A stretch of 64,000 nucleotides of DNA. It comes from Nocardia macrotermitis (GTDB taxonomy: Bacteria > Actinomycetota > Actinomycetes > Mycobacteriales > Mycobacteriaceae). Within the stretch, counting starts at the first letter, position 1, and the number at the start of each line of letters is the position of its first letter. The notes under the pieces are model-generated. The model ran no database searches. It was given only the letters and a program-made list of their open reading frames with translations, and was not told where the DNA came from. The stretch spans positions 62,001 to 126,000 of the forward strand of contig NZ_WEGK01000019.1 in NCBI RefSeq assembly GCF_009604405.1. Reading direction: 5' to 3'. A program made the position numbers and the translations under genes. Shown here in pieces: positions 16,452 to 24,693 of the stretch.

Positions 16452-18209
16452 GTGGAGACAACGCAGAGCGGAGTCGACGCAGCGCCACCCGGTGATGATG
16501 GGAGCGCATCACAGCGTACACGTGTTGGTGTCGTGCGTGAGGTGATTCCTGGTGAGCGTCGGGTTGCGTTGGTGCCGAAGATTGTTGCGGGTTTGGTGAA
16601 GCAGGGTGTCCAGGTTGTGGTGGAGGCTGGTGCCGGGCGGGGGGCGTTGATTCCGGATGCCGCGTTCGTGGAGGCTGGTGCGGTGGTGGGGGATCCGTGG
16701 TCCGCGGAGGTGGTGGTGAAGGTCGCTCCGCCTTCGGATGTGGAGATCGGGAAGTTGTCGGCGGGGCAGACGGTGATCGGGTTCCTGGCTCCGCGTAATG
16801 CCGATAACAAGATCGGTGCGTTGCGGGATGCGGGTGTGCGGGCGTTTGCGGTGGAAGCGATTCCGCGTATCTCTCGCGCCCAAGTCATGGACGCGTTGTC
16901 TTCGCAGGCGAATGTGTCGGGGTATAAGGCGGTGTTGGTGGCGGCGTCGGAGTCGACGCGGTTTTTTCCGATGTTGACCACTGCGGCTGGGACGGTGAAA
17001 CCGGCGACGGTGTTGGTGCTGGGTGTGGGTGTGGCGGGGTTGCAGGCGTTGGCGACCGCGAAGCGGCTGGGTGGTCGTACCACTGGGTATGACGTGCGTC
17101 CCGAGGTGGCTGATCAGGTGCGGTCGGTGGGTGCGCAGTGGCTGGATCTGGGGATCGACGCCGCGGGTGAGGGCGGCTATGCCCGGGAGTTGACCGAGGC
17201 CGAGAAAGAGCGGCAGCAGCAGGCGTTGGAGGATGCGATCAAGGGTTTCGATGTGGTGATCACGACGGCGTTGGTGCCGGGTCGTCCCGCGCCGCGTTTG
17301 GTGACCGCTGGGGCGGTGGAGGGGATGCGTGCGGGTAGTGTGATCGTGGATCTGGCGGGGGAGACCGGCGGCAACTGCGAGCTCACCACACCTGGGGAAA
17401 CTGTTGTGGTGCATGATGTCACGATCGCGTCGCCGTTGAATCTGCCTGCGACGATGCCCGAGCATGCGAGTGAGTTGTATGCGAAGAATATTGCCGCGTT
17501 GCTGGAGTTGATGTTGGTCGACGGGAAGTTGGCACCGGATTTCAGTGATCAGGTGCTGGCGGATTCGTGTGTGACACGTGTCCCGGAGCCTGAGGCGGAA
17601 TCTGCTGCGGCTGTTGCTGATCCAGCCGCTGTGTCGGGGTCTGCCGAGGCGCGCGCAGCGGGATCGGCTGTCGCGGCCGCGGATTCGAGTGATTTCGGTG
17701 AGTCGGGTGCGGGGACTGTCGCGGCTGCGGCGGAATCGGATGTGGAATCTGCTGCGGCTGTTGCTGATCCGGCCGCTGTGCCGGAGCCTCCCGCGGCTGA
17801 CGCAGCGGGATCGGCTGTGGTTGAGACGGACTCGAGTGATTCCGGTGAGTCGGGTGCGGGGACTGTCCCGGACGTGGCGGAATCTGCTGGGGCTGGTGCT
17901 GATCCGGCCGCTACGCTGGAGTCTGCTGAGGCCGATGCATCGGAATCGGCTGTGGTTGAGACTGATTCGAGTGATTCCGGTGATTCGGATGTGGGGTCAG
18001 TCGCGGACGCGGTGGAATCGGACGCGGATTTGGTTGTGGGAAAGACTGATTCGAACGGGACCGGCCTGGGAGCGGGTTCGGAGTTGTCGGCTGCGAATGG
18101 GGCCGGTGCGGGATCGTCGTCGGCGGGTGTTGGATCGTCCACGGAGACAATCGGATCGGGCGGGTCGGGTTCGGATACTTCGGGTTCGGCTTCGGTGGGG
18201 AAGGAGTAG
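16452..18209 (+). CDS. pntAA: NAD(P) transhydrogenase subunit alpha PntAA with repetitive tail
   Basis: The soluble NAD(H)-binding domain I of the membrane transhydrogenase, which uses the proton gradient to pass hydride from NADH to NADP+. Residues 1-370 are a complete subunit (RVGVVREVIPGERRVALVP, the dinucleotide loop VLGVGVAGLQALATAKRLG, and VIVDLAGETGGN). After that comes an unusual tail of about 210 residues made of Ala, Ser, Asp, Glu, Val and Gly in degenerate 48-residue repeats (ESAAAVADPAAV, ESAVVETDSSDSG). The normal family length is about 370-380. The tail is probably disordered. The start is GTG 16452 with AAGGA upstream. First gene of the operon. Confidence 0.92.
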   Translation: METTQSGVDAAPPGDDGSASQRTRVGVVREVIPGERRVALVPKIVAGLVKQGVQVVVEAGAGRGALIPDAAFVEAGAVVGDPWSAEVVVKVAPPSDVEIGKLSAGQTVIGFLAPRNADNKIGALRDAGVRAFAVEAIPRISRAQVMDALSSQANVSGYKAVLVAASESTRFFPMLTTAAGTVKPATVLVLGVGVAGLQALATAKRLGGRTTGYDVRPEVADQVRSVGAQWLDLGIDAAGEGGYARELTEAEKERQQQALEDAIKGFDVVITTALVPGRPAPRLVTAGAVEGMRAGSVIVDLAGETGGNCELTTPGETVVVHDVTIASPLNLPATMPEHASELYAKNIAALLELMLVDGKLAPDFSDQVLADSCVTRVPEPEAESAAAVADPAAVSGSAEARAAGSAVAAADSSDFGESGAGTVAAAAESDVESAAAVADPAAVPEPPAADAAGSAVVETDSSDSGESGAGTVPDVAESAGAGADPAATLESAEADASESAVVETDSSDSGDSDVGSVADAVESDADLVVGKTDSNGTGLGAGSELSAANGAGAGSSSAGVGSSTETIGSGGSGSDTSGSASVGKE

Positions 18210-18215
18210 TCGCTG

Positions 18216-18536
18216 ATGTATACGGAGTTGTTGGCGAATATCGCGATTCTGGTGTTGTCGGGTTTTGTGGGGTTCGCGGTGATCTCGAAGGTCCCCAATA
18301 CCCTGCACACGCCGTTGATGTCGGGGACGAACGCGATTCACGGGATCGTGGTGCTGGGCGCGTTGGTCACATTGGGCAACGTGAAGGACCCGTCGATTCT
18401 GACGCAGATCATTTTGTTCGTGGCGGTGGTGTTCGGGACGTTGAACGTGATCGGTGGGTTCGTGGTGACGGACCGGATGCTGGGCATGTTCAAGGCGAAG
18501 AAACCCGGTGCTACCGGTGAGAAGGCGGATCGGTGA
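18216..18536 (+). CDS. pntAB: NAD(P) transhydrogenase membrane subunit PntAB
   Basis: The small membrane subunit (106 aa, three hydrophobic segments) that forms part of the proton channel in split transhydrogenases. The segment PLMSGTNAIHGIVVLGAL is characteristic. It starts 6 bp after pntAA, and the stop codon overlaps the pntB start by one base (TGATG). Confidence 0.94.
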   Translation: MYTELLANIAILVLSGFVGFAVISKVPNTLHTPLMSGTNAIHGIVVLGALVTLGNVKDPSILTQIILFVAVVFGTLNVIGGFVVTDRMLGMFKAKKPGATGEKADR

Positions 18537-19966
18537 TGCATACCTTCGATGACGTCAGTTATCTGGTGAACGGCCTGTATATTGTCGCGTTCGCGTTGTT
18601 CATTTACGGTTTGATGGGTTTGACCGGTCCGAAGACCGCGGTCCGCGGGAATCTGATCGCGGCGGCGGGGATGGTGTTGGCGGTGGTCGCGACCCTGATC
18701 TCGGTGCGGCACACCGGTAACTGGGTTCTGATCGTCGCGGGGATCGTGGTCGGTGTGTTGCTGGGGGTGCCGCCGGCGAAGTTCACCAAGATGACCGCGA
18801 TGCCGCAGCTGGTCGCGGCGTTCAACGGGGTGGGGGGTGGCACGGTCGCGTTGATCGCGTGGTCGGAATTCCTCAATTCCCGCGGCTTCTCCCGGTTCGA
18901 CGAGCAACCCACCGTGCATATCGTGGTCGGTAGTTTGTTCGCGGCGGTCATCGGGTCGATTTCGTTCTGGGGTTCGTTGATCGCGTTCGGGAAACTCCAG
19001 GAGATCCTGCCCGGCCGCCCGATCGGTCTCGGGAAACTCCAGCAACCAGTCAACCTGCTCCTGTTACTCGGCGCGGTCGCGTGCGCGATCGTGATCGGGG
19101 TCGGGGCGACCGGGCACGGGGTGTCACAGTTGTGGATGATCGCGGTGCTGGTCCTGTCCGGTGTGCTCGGGTTGATGGTGGTGTTGCCGATCGGTGGCGC
19201 GGACATGCCGGTGGTGATCTCGTTGTTGAACGCGTTGACCGGGTTGTCCGCGGCGGCGGCGGGGTTGGCGTTGAACAACACCGCGATGATCGTGGCGGGC
19301 ATGATCGTCGGCGCGTCCGGTTCGATTTTGACGAATTTGATGGCGAAGGCGATGAATCGGTCGATCCCGGCGATCGTGGCCGGTGGGTTCGGTGGCGGCG
19401 GCACCGCCCCGGCTGGTGCTGGGGGTGAGCAGAAGCAGGCCAAGGCCACCAGCGCGGCGGATGCGGCGATTCAGATGGCGTACGCGAACCAGGTGATCGT
19501 GGTCCCCGGCTACGGCATGGCCGTGGCGCAAGCGCAGCACGCGGTCAAGGAGATGGCCTCGCTGCTGGAAGCCAAGGGTGTGGAGGTGAAGTACGCGATT
19601 CATCCGGTGGCGGGTCGTATGCCCGGTCATATGAACGTGCTGCTGGCCGAGGCGGAGGTGTCCTATGACGCGCTCAAGGAGATGGACGACATCAACGGTG
19701 AGTTCTCACGCACCGATGTGGCGTTGGTGATCGGCGCGAACGATGTCACCAACCCCGCCGCCCGTGAGGACGCTTCGTCCCCGATCTACGGGATGCCGGT
19801 GCTGAACGTGGACCAAGCCCACTCGGTGATCGTGTTGAAGCGGTCGATGAATTCGGGTTTCGCCGGGATCGACAACCCACTGTTCTACGCCGATCACACC
19901 TCGATGCTGTTCGGCGACGCCAAGAAATCCGTCTCCGCAGTCACCGAAGAACTCAAGGCGCTGTAG
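18536..19966 (+). CDS. pntB: NAD(P) transhydrogenase subunit beta PntB
   Basis: The NADP(H)-binding subunit with about nine membrane helices followed by the soluble domain III from about residue 295 (VIVVPGYGMAVAQAQHAVKE, HPVAGRMPGHMNVLLAEA, VIGANDVTNPAAREDASSPI). It is complete at 476 aa. It works with PntAA and PntAB in the plasma membrane to make NADPH. A strong hairpin terminator follows. Confidence 0.95.
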   Translation: MHTFDDVSYLVNGLYIVAFALFIYGLMGLTGPKTAVRGNLIAAAGMVLAVVATLISVRHTGNWVLIVAGIVVGVLLGVPPAKFTKMTAMPQLVAAFNGVGGGTVALIAWSEFLNSRGFSRFDEQPTVHIVVGSLFAAVIGSISFWGSLIAFGKLQEILPGRPIGLGKLQQPVNLLLLLGAVACAIVIGVGATGHGVSQLWMIAVLVLSGVLGLMVVLPIGGADMPVVISLLNALTGLSAAAAGLALNNTAMIVAGMIVGASGSILTNLMAKAMNRSIPAIVAGGFGGGGTAPAGAGGEQKQAKATSAADAAIQMAYANQVIVVPGYGMAVAQAQHAVKEMASLLEAKGVEVKYAIHPVAGRMPGHMNVLLAEAEVSYDALKEMDDINGEFSRTDVALVIGANDVTNPAAREDASSPIYGMPVLNVDQAHSVIVLKRSMNSGFAGIDNPLFYADHTSMLFGDAKKSVSAVTEELKAL

Positions 19967-19993
19967 GGAAATTCGAGCAACAGGGAATTCACG

Positions 19994-20033
19994 AAACGGC
20001 CCGCACCGGAGACCCCGGTGCGGGCCGTTTCTC
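19994..20033 (+). terminator. terminator of the pnt operon
   Basis: AAACGGCCCGCACCGG (19994-20009) pairs exactly with CCGGTGCGGGCCGTTT (20015-20030) around a 5-nt loop and runs into TTTCTC. It starts 27 nt after the pntB stop. Confidence 0.85.
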
Positions 20034-20142
20034 ATCGATGGTGACGATATGGCGTCCGCCCACCGCAGGCGATTAGGCTGTGAATCGACCCGCCGGGCTG
20101 AGGCCCGGCACCGCACGCACGTCACTCGAATCAGGGGGCAGT

Positions 20143-20463
20143 ATGACGTCCGGTGAACACCCCGATCTTCCTGCGGCCGTTGCCGATTCGGCGATTTTCG
20201 GCACCCCGCATCAGACACCCGACGGTGCGACCGTCATCACCGTCGCCCAACCCGGCGGCCGATTCCGGCGCGGGCCGCGTCCACTGGGCGCGATCGTGGT
20301 GCAGGGTGGCGAATCGAAGTGGATCCCCGCCACCGACGACACCCGAATCACATTGCTGGCCTTGCTGATCGGCCTCTCGGCCGCGACGCTGTCCTGCCTC
20401 GCGGTGGTGCGTCGCCCGCCGTGGCCGCAGTTGAACGTCACGGTGAGCAAGTGCCTTCAGTAG
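20143..20463 (+). CDS. small single-pass membrane protein, perhaps GerW-like
   Basis: A 106-aa protein whose middle (DGATVITVAQPGGRF, then PLGAIVVQGGESKWIPATDD) resembles the GerW/YtfJ fold in actinobacterial proteins of unknown role. It ends with a hydrophobic helix (LLALLIGLSAATLSCLAVV) followed by RRPPWP. No spore formation is implied. ATG 20143 follows GGGGGCA; a TAGGCT -10 box lies at 20074-20079. The GerW link is from memory of family patterns and is weak. The 3' end overlaps the next gene, on the other strand, by 7 bp. Confidence 0.65.
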   Translation: MTSGEHPDLPAAVADSAIFGTPHQTPDGATVITVAQPGGRFRRGPRPLGAIVVQGGESKWIPATDDTRITLLALLIGLSAATLSCLAVVRRPPWPQLNVTVSKCLQ

Positions 20464-20741
20464 GTCGGCCGCTCCCGGGCCTCGATCGCGTCCTTGGCGT
20501 CCTTGAGCGAGGTTCCGGGCAGCATTTCCCGATAGAGCTTGATGGCCTGGATCTTCTTGCCCTGCGTGATCAGCGCGTCGATCGCGGCCATATCCGCGCC
20601 TGAGACGCTCCCGGGCATCGGTCGCGTCGGTGAATCCCGCAGTGGCGCAGGCGAATCGGTGATCCCCAGGTGCCGCATGATCAGGTCGAGCTTGTACTCG
20701 ATGCGTTGCAGCCTGCGTTCGGCCCGCCGATTCTCGAACAT
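20457..20741 (-). CDS. ribosomal protein L7/L12 C-terminal-like protein
   Basis: A 94-aa protein: a basic helical N-terminus (NRRAERRLQRIEYKLDLIMR), a Pro/Ser-rich linker, and a C-terminus (KKIQAIKLYREMLPGTSLKD, then AKDAIE) that matches the K-IxAIKxxRExTGLgLKeAKdxVE pattern of the L7/L12 C-terminal domain. In ribosomal L7/L12 this domain recruits translation factors. Here it is fused to a possible coiled coil instead of the ribosome-anchoring domain, so it is not the ribosomal protein. Function unknown. Confidence 0.78.
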   Translation of the reverse strand: MFENRRAERRLQRIEYKLDLIMRHLGITDSPAPLRDSPTRPMPGSVSGADMAAIDALITQGKKIQAIKLYREMLPGTSLKDAKDAIEARERPTY

Positions 20742-20772
20742 GCCCGAACTCTAGCCGTCCGGGCCGCCCGGT

Positions 20773-21561
20773 TCACACGACTTTCAGTGTGCCGCCGTCG
20801 ATGACGTAGTCCGCGCCCAGAATGTTCCCCGCGCGCTCGGAGGCCAGGAACGTCACCAGCGCGGCGACCTCCTCCTGTTCGGTGATCCGCGGCGAGGCCA
20901 TCCCGAACTGCTGGGGGAGCGCGGCCAGGAATTCCTCGTGCCCCACGCCGTTGACCTCGGCGAGTTTCGCCCCGAAACGTCCGGATTCGCGCCACAGCGG
21001 CGTGCCGACCACACCCGGGGACACCGTGTTCACCCGCACTCCGAGCGGCCCGAACTCCTCGCTGATCCGTTTGGAGAAGGCGGTCAGCGCGGCCTTGGCC
21101 TCGCTGTAGCCGACCGGTCCGGCCGCGGGCAGCTGCGAGTTGATCGAGGAGATGGTGATGATCGCGCCGCGACGTTCGATCAGGCTCGGCAGCGCCGCCC
21201 GGGTGGCGCGCACCGCGCTCATCAGATTGAGTTCGTACATCCGCGCCCACTGGTCGTCGGTGATGTCGAGGAAGCCGCCGATGACCATCTTGTCGACGTC
21301 CCCGCCGCCCACATTGTTGATCAGGATGTCGATCCCGCCCAGTTCGGTGCGCGCGGCATCGAACAGCGCGGTCACCCCCTCGGTGGTGCTCAGGTCAGCC
21401 GAAATCGCTGCGACACTGGCCTTTTCGAGTTCGGGTGTGATGGTTCGGGCGCTGCCGACGACGCGCACGCCCTCCTCGGTCAGCGCCTGTGCGACGGCCA
21501 GTCCGATGCCGCGTCCGGCTCCGGTGACCACGGCGGTCCTGCCGGTCAGTCCGAGTTCCAT
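20773..21561 (-). CDS. short-chain dehydrogenase/reductase
   Basis: A 262-aa NAD(P)-dependent oxidoreductase: TGAGRGIG nucleotide-binding loop at about residues 14-21, NNVGGG, catalytic Ser in ISSINSQ, Y-x-x-x-K in GYSEAKAAL, and the C-terminal GADYVIDGGT. The substrate is unknown. ATG 21561 is preceded by AAAGG. An imperfect palindrome at 21575-21590 lies just upstream, like the one before the next-door TetR gene, so the TetR protein probably controls this gene. Confidence 0.88.
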   Translation of the reverse strand: MELGLTGRTAVVTGAGRGIGLAVAQALTEEGVRVVGSARTITPELEKASVAAISADLSTTEGVTALFDAARTELGGIDILINNVGGGDVDKMVIGGFLDITDDQWARMYELNLMSAVRATRAALPSLIERRGAIITISSINSQLPAAGPVGYSEAKAALTAFSKRISEEFGPLGVRVNTVSPGVVGTPLWRESGRFGAKLAEVNGVGHEEFLAALPQQFGMASPRITEQEEVAALVTFLASERAGNILGADYVIDGGTLKVV

Positions 21562-21574
21562 GATGATGCCTTTC

Positions 21575-21590
21575 TTGAACTTCAGGTCAA
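21575..21590. promoter_or_regulatory. probable TetR operator upstream of the SDR gene
   Basis: TTGAACTTCAGGTCAA is an imperfect palindrome (half sites TTGAACT and TTGACCT) 14 bp upstream of the SDR ATG. It matches the site at 22228-22243 at most positions, including the flank ending in TGG. Confidence 0.5.
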
Positions 21591-21631
21591 AAATTGGGGC
21601 AGCGAAAAGTGTTGGGGTGGAAAGGAATAGG

Positions 21632-22207
21632 TCAGAGCACGTTCAGGGTGGTGTCGATGATGCGATGCAGTGCGGCCCGGTCGTAGCCCTTGCTCATGAC
21701 GCGCAGTCCGACGATGTTGTTCATCAGGAATTCCGCCGTCGCCCGGGGATCGGTCTCGCGCGCGATATCGCCGTCGCGGCGGCCCTGATCGATCCGTTCG
21801 GCCAGCGTGTTGACGACGTGTTCGGTGATGGTGTTGATGGTGCGGCGGATCTGCTCGTCGTGTCCGGACAGCTCCAGCGCGGTATTGGCGGCCAGGCAGC
21901 CGCGTCGATCCGGATCCTCCAGGTCGGCGTCGACCAGGTGTCGCAGGTAGGTGCCGACGACCTCGCGAGTGCTCCCCGGCCGGGACATGAAATCCGCGGT
22001 CAGATCTGCGCCCAGGCGGTCGTAGCGGGCCAGTGCCCGCTCGAACAGTTCCCGCTTGCTACCGAAAGCGTTGTACAGACTGCCTTTTGCCAATCCGGTC
22101 GCCTCGGCGAGTTGGGCGGGTGAGGTGTTGGCGTATCCGTTGATCCAGAACGCCTCCATCGCACGTTCGATGACGGTGTCGTCCTCGAACGAGCGCGGCC
22201 TGCCCAT
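21632..22207 (-). CDS. TetR-family regulator (YxaF/LmrA type)
   Basis: A 191-aa repressor starting MGRPRSFEDDTVIERAMEAF, with the HTH ATGLAKGSLYNAFGSKRELF, typical of the YxaF/LmrA group. The C-terminus (DRRGCLAANTALEL) is the expected ligand domain. ATG 22207 is 7 nt from TATCGT (22215-22220), hence probably leaderless, with a palindromic site at 22228-22243 over the upstream part of its promoter. It lies between an MFS exporter-like gene and an SDR gene in the same orientation. Confidence 0.88.
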   Translation of the reverse strand: MGRPRSFEDDTVIERAMEAFWINGYANTSPAQLAEATGLAKGSLYNAFGSKRELFERALARYDRLGADLTADFMSRPGSTREVVGTYLRHLVDADLEDPDRRGCLAANTALELSGHDEQIRRTINTITEHVVNTLAERIDQGRRDGDIARETDPRATAEFLMNNIVGLRVMSKGYDRAALHRIIDTTLNVL

Positions 22208-22227
22208 GAGAAGGACGATAGCCCTTC

Positions 22228-22243
22228 TGGACCTCAGGGTCAA
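22228..22243. promoter_or_regulatory. probable TetR operator upstream of the TetR gene
   Basis: TGGACCTCAGGGTCAA, an imperfect palindrome at the 3' end of the MFS gene and just upstream of the TATCGT -10 box of the TetR gene. Its similarity to the SDR-upstream site suggests auto-regulation together with SDR control. Confidence 0.5.
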
Positions 22244-23712
22244 GAACTGGGCGCGACGATCCGCGCGCAGGCCGCACACACCAGGATCAGCGCCAGCGGG
22301 AAGAGCAGCGCCACGGTCAACGAGCTCAGGTCCGCGAGCCAGCCGATCACCGACGGTCCGGCCAGGAATCCGAGATAACCGAGACCGAAGACGCGGGACA
22401 TATCGGTCGCGGCCGAGCTACCGCCGAGATTGCCTGCGGCACTGAAGATCTGCGGAACTCCACCCGCCAACCCGATCCCCAGCAACGCCCAGCCCGACAG
22501 CGTGGGCGGCAGCCACACGGAACACACGATCAGCGTCAGCCCGGCAGCCGCGAGTATCGCACCCCAGCGCACCACCGCGACCCGCCCGAATCGCCCGCTG
22601 ACCCGGTCGGTGGCGAATCGACCCACGGTCATCGTCGTGGAGAACGCGCCGAATGCCAGCGCCGCGGTCGCATCGCTGACGCGGAGATGTTCGCGCACCT
22701 GCAAAGCACTCCAGTCGTTGGCCACGCCTTCGGTCAGCAGGAATGCGAAGGCGATGGCGGCCAAGGCCAGCACGTGCAGTCGACGAGTGCGCCGTACGCG
22801 CCGTTCGGGCGACGCACGGTCTGCCGCGGACCGTCGGGCCGCGGTGTGCGATGGTTCGGTCGCATTCCGCGTGGATCCGCTTGCTTCGGAACCGGGCTTG
22901 GTCGCGACGGGATCCGATCCGGTTGCGCTGGAACAAGAGTCAGTTGTCCCGGGACGGGAATTGGTGGTCTCGGCATCCGGTCTGATTGCGCTGGAACAAT
23001 ATTCGATTGTATTGGAGCAGGACTCGATGGTCCCGGTATCCGACCTGGTTGCGCTGGACCCGGTGGCGCGGACGTCGAATCCTGTTGCACCGGAGTCGGT
23101 TGCATCAGAACCGGATGCCGTTGTGCCGAAATCGGATTCGCTTATGGGCAGCAGCCTCGGAATGAACACCGCCAGGCTGAGCAGCCCGATCACCCCCGCG
23201 CCCGTCATGGTGACGCGCACATCCCACCCGTGATGCATCGTCGCCGCGCCGACCAGCGATCCGGCCAGCCCGCCGCAGGAGAACATCGCGTGGAACGCCG
23301 ACATGATCGGCCGTCGGTAGGCCCGTTCGACCTGCACGGCCTGCGCGTTCATCGACACGTCCAGCGCGCCGTTGCCGGTGCCGAACAGCAGTAGTGCGAT
23401 CGCCAACGTCAGCGGGCCGATCGCGAAGGCGGGGCCGAGGACCGCGAGCGAGATCCACACCCCGGCCGCGGCCACCAGCGTCCGGCTGCCGAAGCGGTCG
23501 GCGAGCGGCCCGGCGGCCTGCATTCCGGCGATACCGCCGAGCGCCACCAGCAGGATCAACAGCCCCAGCGTGCCCTTGGATACGCCGGTGCGCTGCGTGA
23601 TCACCGGAATGTGCACCACCCACATCGCACACAGGAATCCGTTCAGGGTGAACACCCCGAAGACGGCGGCCCGCGAGATCCGAACCCGGGGAATCACGAT
23701 CGCAGCACCCAT
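22240..23712 (-). CDS. MFS transporter with a long repetitive central loop
   Basis: A 490-aa major facilitator with two sets of hydrophobic helices (about 1-190 and 310-490). GPLADRFGSRTLVAAAG is the family loop-2 motif. The usual short cytoplasmic loop between the halves is replaced by about 115 residues rich in Ser, Thr, Ala, Asp and Gly. Part of this is encoded by tandem repeats of 63 bp (GCGCTGGA recurs at the same place at about 22925, 22988 and 23051). The start is ATG 23712, 7 nt from TACAGT (23720-23725). Substrate unknown. Confidence 0.85.
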   Translation of the reverse strand: MGAAIVIPRVRISRAAVFGVFTLNGFLCAMWVVHIPVITQRTGVSKGTLGLLILLVALGGIAGMQAAGPLADRFGSRTLVAAAGVWISLAVLGPAFAIGPLTLAIALLLFGTGNGALDVSMNAQAVQVERAYRRPIMSAFHAMFSCGGLAGSLVGAATMHHGWDVRVTMTGAGVIGLLSLAVFIPRLLPISESDFGTTASGSDATDSGATGFDVRATGSSATRSDTGTIESCSNTIEYCSSAIRPDAETTNSRPGTTDSCSSATGSDPVATKPGSEASGSTRNATEPSHTAARRSAADRASPERRVRRTRRLHVLALAAIAFAFLLTEGVANDWSALQVREHLRVSDATAALAFGAFSTTMTVGRFATDRVSGRFGRVAVVRWGAILAAAGLTLIVCSVWLPPTLSGWALLGIGLAGGVPQIFSAAGNLGGSSAATDMSRVFGLGYLGFLAGPSVIGWLADLSSLTVALLFPLALILVCAACARIVAPSS

Positions 23713-23780
23713 CGGACCCACTGTATTGGCCGCACGGGCGCGCTGGTCGGCCGAACCGGACCGATCGCTACTGTTCGATG

Positions 23781-24233
23781 GTGACCAATGCTGAGGATTA
23801 CCCCGTGCTCTGGCCGGTTCCCACCCGGTGGGCGGACAACGACCACTACGGTCACGTCAACAACGTCACCTACTACTCGTACTTCGACACCGCGGTCAAC
23901 GCCTGGCTGATGCACGCCACCGGCACCGACATCCGCGACCTCCCCGCCATCGGCGTCGTGGCCCGCACCTCCTGCGACTTCCACGGCTCGCTCAGCTTCC
24001 CCGACCAGTTGCGCGTCGGCCTGCGCATCACCCGCCTCGGCCGCGCCAGCATCACCTACGACCTGGCCATCTTCCGCGAATCCGCCGACACCCTGGAACT
24101 CGCCGCCACCGGCGCCTTCGTCCACGTCTACGTGGACGACAAGACGCGCAAGTCCGTCGAGATCCCGGCTGTCATCCGGGAAGCCGCCACCACCCTCGTC
24201 GTCCCCGCACCCGATTCCGCCACGTCGCCCTGA
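23781..24233 (+). CDS. 4HBT-type acyl-CoA thioesterase
   Basis: A 150-aa hotdog-fold thioesterase that hydrolyses acyl-CoA. The signature RWADNDHYGHVNNVTYYSYF includes the catalytic Asp, and ARTSCDFHGSLSFPDQLRVG follows. GTG 23781 lies 6 nt from TACTGT (23769-23774), the usual leaderless spacing; the ATG three bases earlier is an alternative. A single gene, divergent from the MFS transporter. Confidence 0.88.
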   Translation: MTNAEDYPVLWPVPTRWADNDHYGHVNNVTYYSYFDTAVNAWLMHATGTDIRDLPAIGVVARTSCDFHGSLSFPDQLRVGLRITRLGRASITYDLAIFRESADTLELAATGAFVHVYVDDKTRKSVEIPAVIREAATTLVVPAPDSATSP

Positions 24234-24693
24234 TGCTCACGCGCCGGTCGCCATCGGTGTGAACGCTGGACTTGCCGATACCTGTGCATTCGTCGAACCG
24301 ATGGCTGGATTCGATTGATCTGGTGCGTCGGCCGTCCCGCATCGGCAGCTGCCATGATCGGTGCGGACATGTATAAACCGGCGCGGCCAGACGGACACTC
24401 GATCGTCCGTCCTGACCGAGACCGACTCCGGTTGCCGCCGAAATGCGTGGATCACACAGTGTCGCAAGCAGTTTCGTGTGGTAGCGGCCATCGCGCCGAA
24501 TTGCGTGTTCGTGCTTCGTGGAGGTTGTGACTCGATCGCCTGGGCAGTCGTGATGCCGTGCGTCCTCGGGCAACGGAGCTCTCGGCGTCGAACGTGGGGG
24601 CACTGCCGACGCACGAAGCGAGCGGTCGAGGAGTCGGTAGCCGACCGCTCGAAGTCCTGGTTTCGAGACTTCACGGCGGCGGCTGAGTCACGG
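24234..24693. other. 460-bp region without a convincing gene
   Basis: Lies between the convergent thioesterase and bkdC genes. Open frames here are short, in several phases, and have no ribosome binding site or recognisable protein. The only clear structure is the hairpin at 24619-24651. Confidence 0.6.
24619..24651 (-). terminator. hairpin downstream of bkdC
   Basis: CGAGCGGTCG (24619-24628) pairs exactly with CGACCGCTCG (24642-24651) around a 13-nt loop. It lies 43 bp after the bkdC stop, so it probably ends the bkd transcript. No T-run is seen. Confidence 0.55.

Noticed and set aside
16345..16545. Short plus-strand frame through the pnt palindrome
   Set aside because: It runs out of frame into pntAA and would start inside the predicted operator.
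24234..24693. Small genes between thioesterase and bkdC
   Set aside because: Frames up to 145 codons exist but overlap in several phases, lack ribosome binding sites and look like nothing known.
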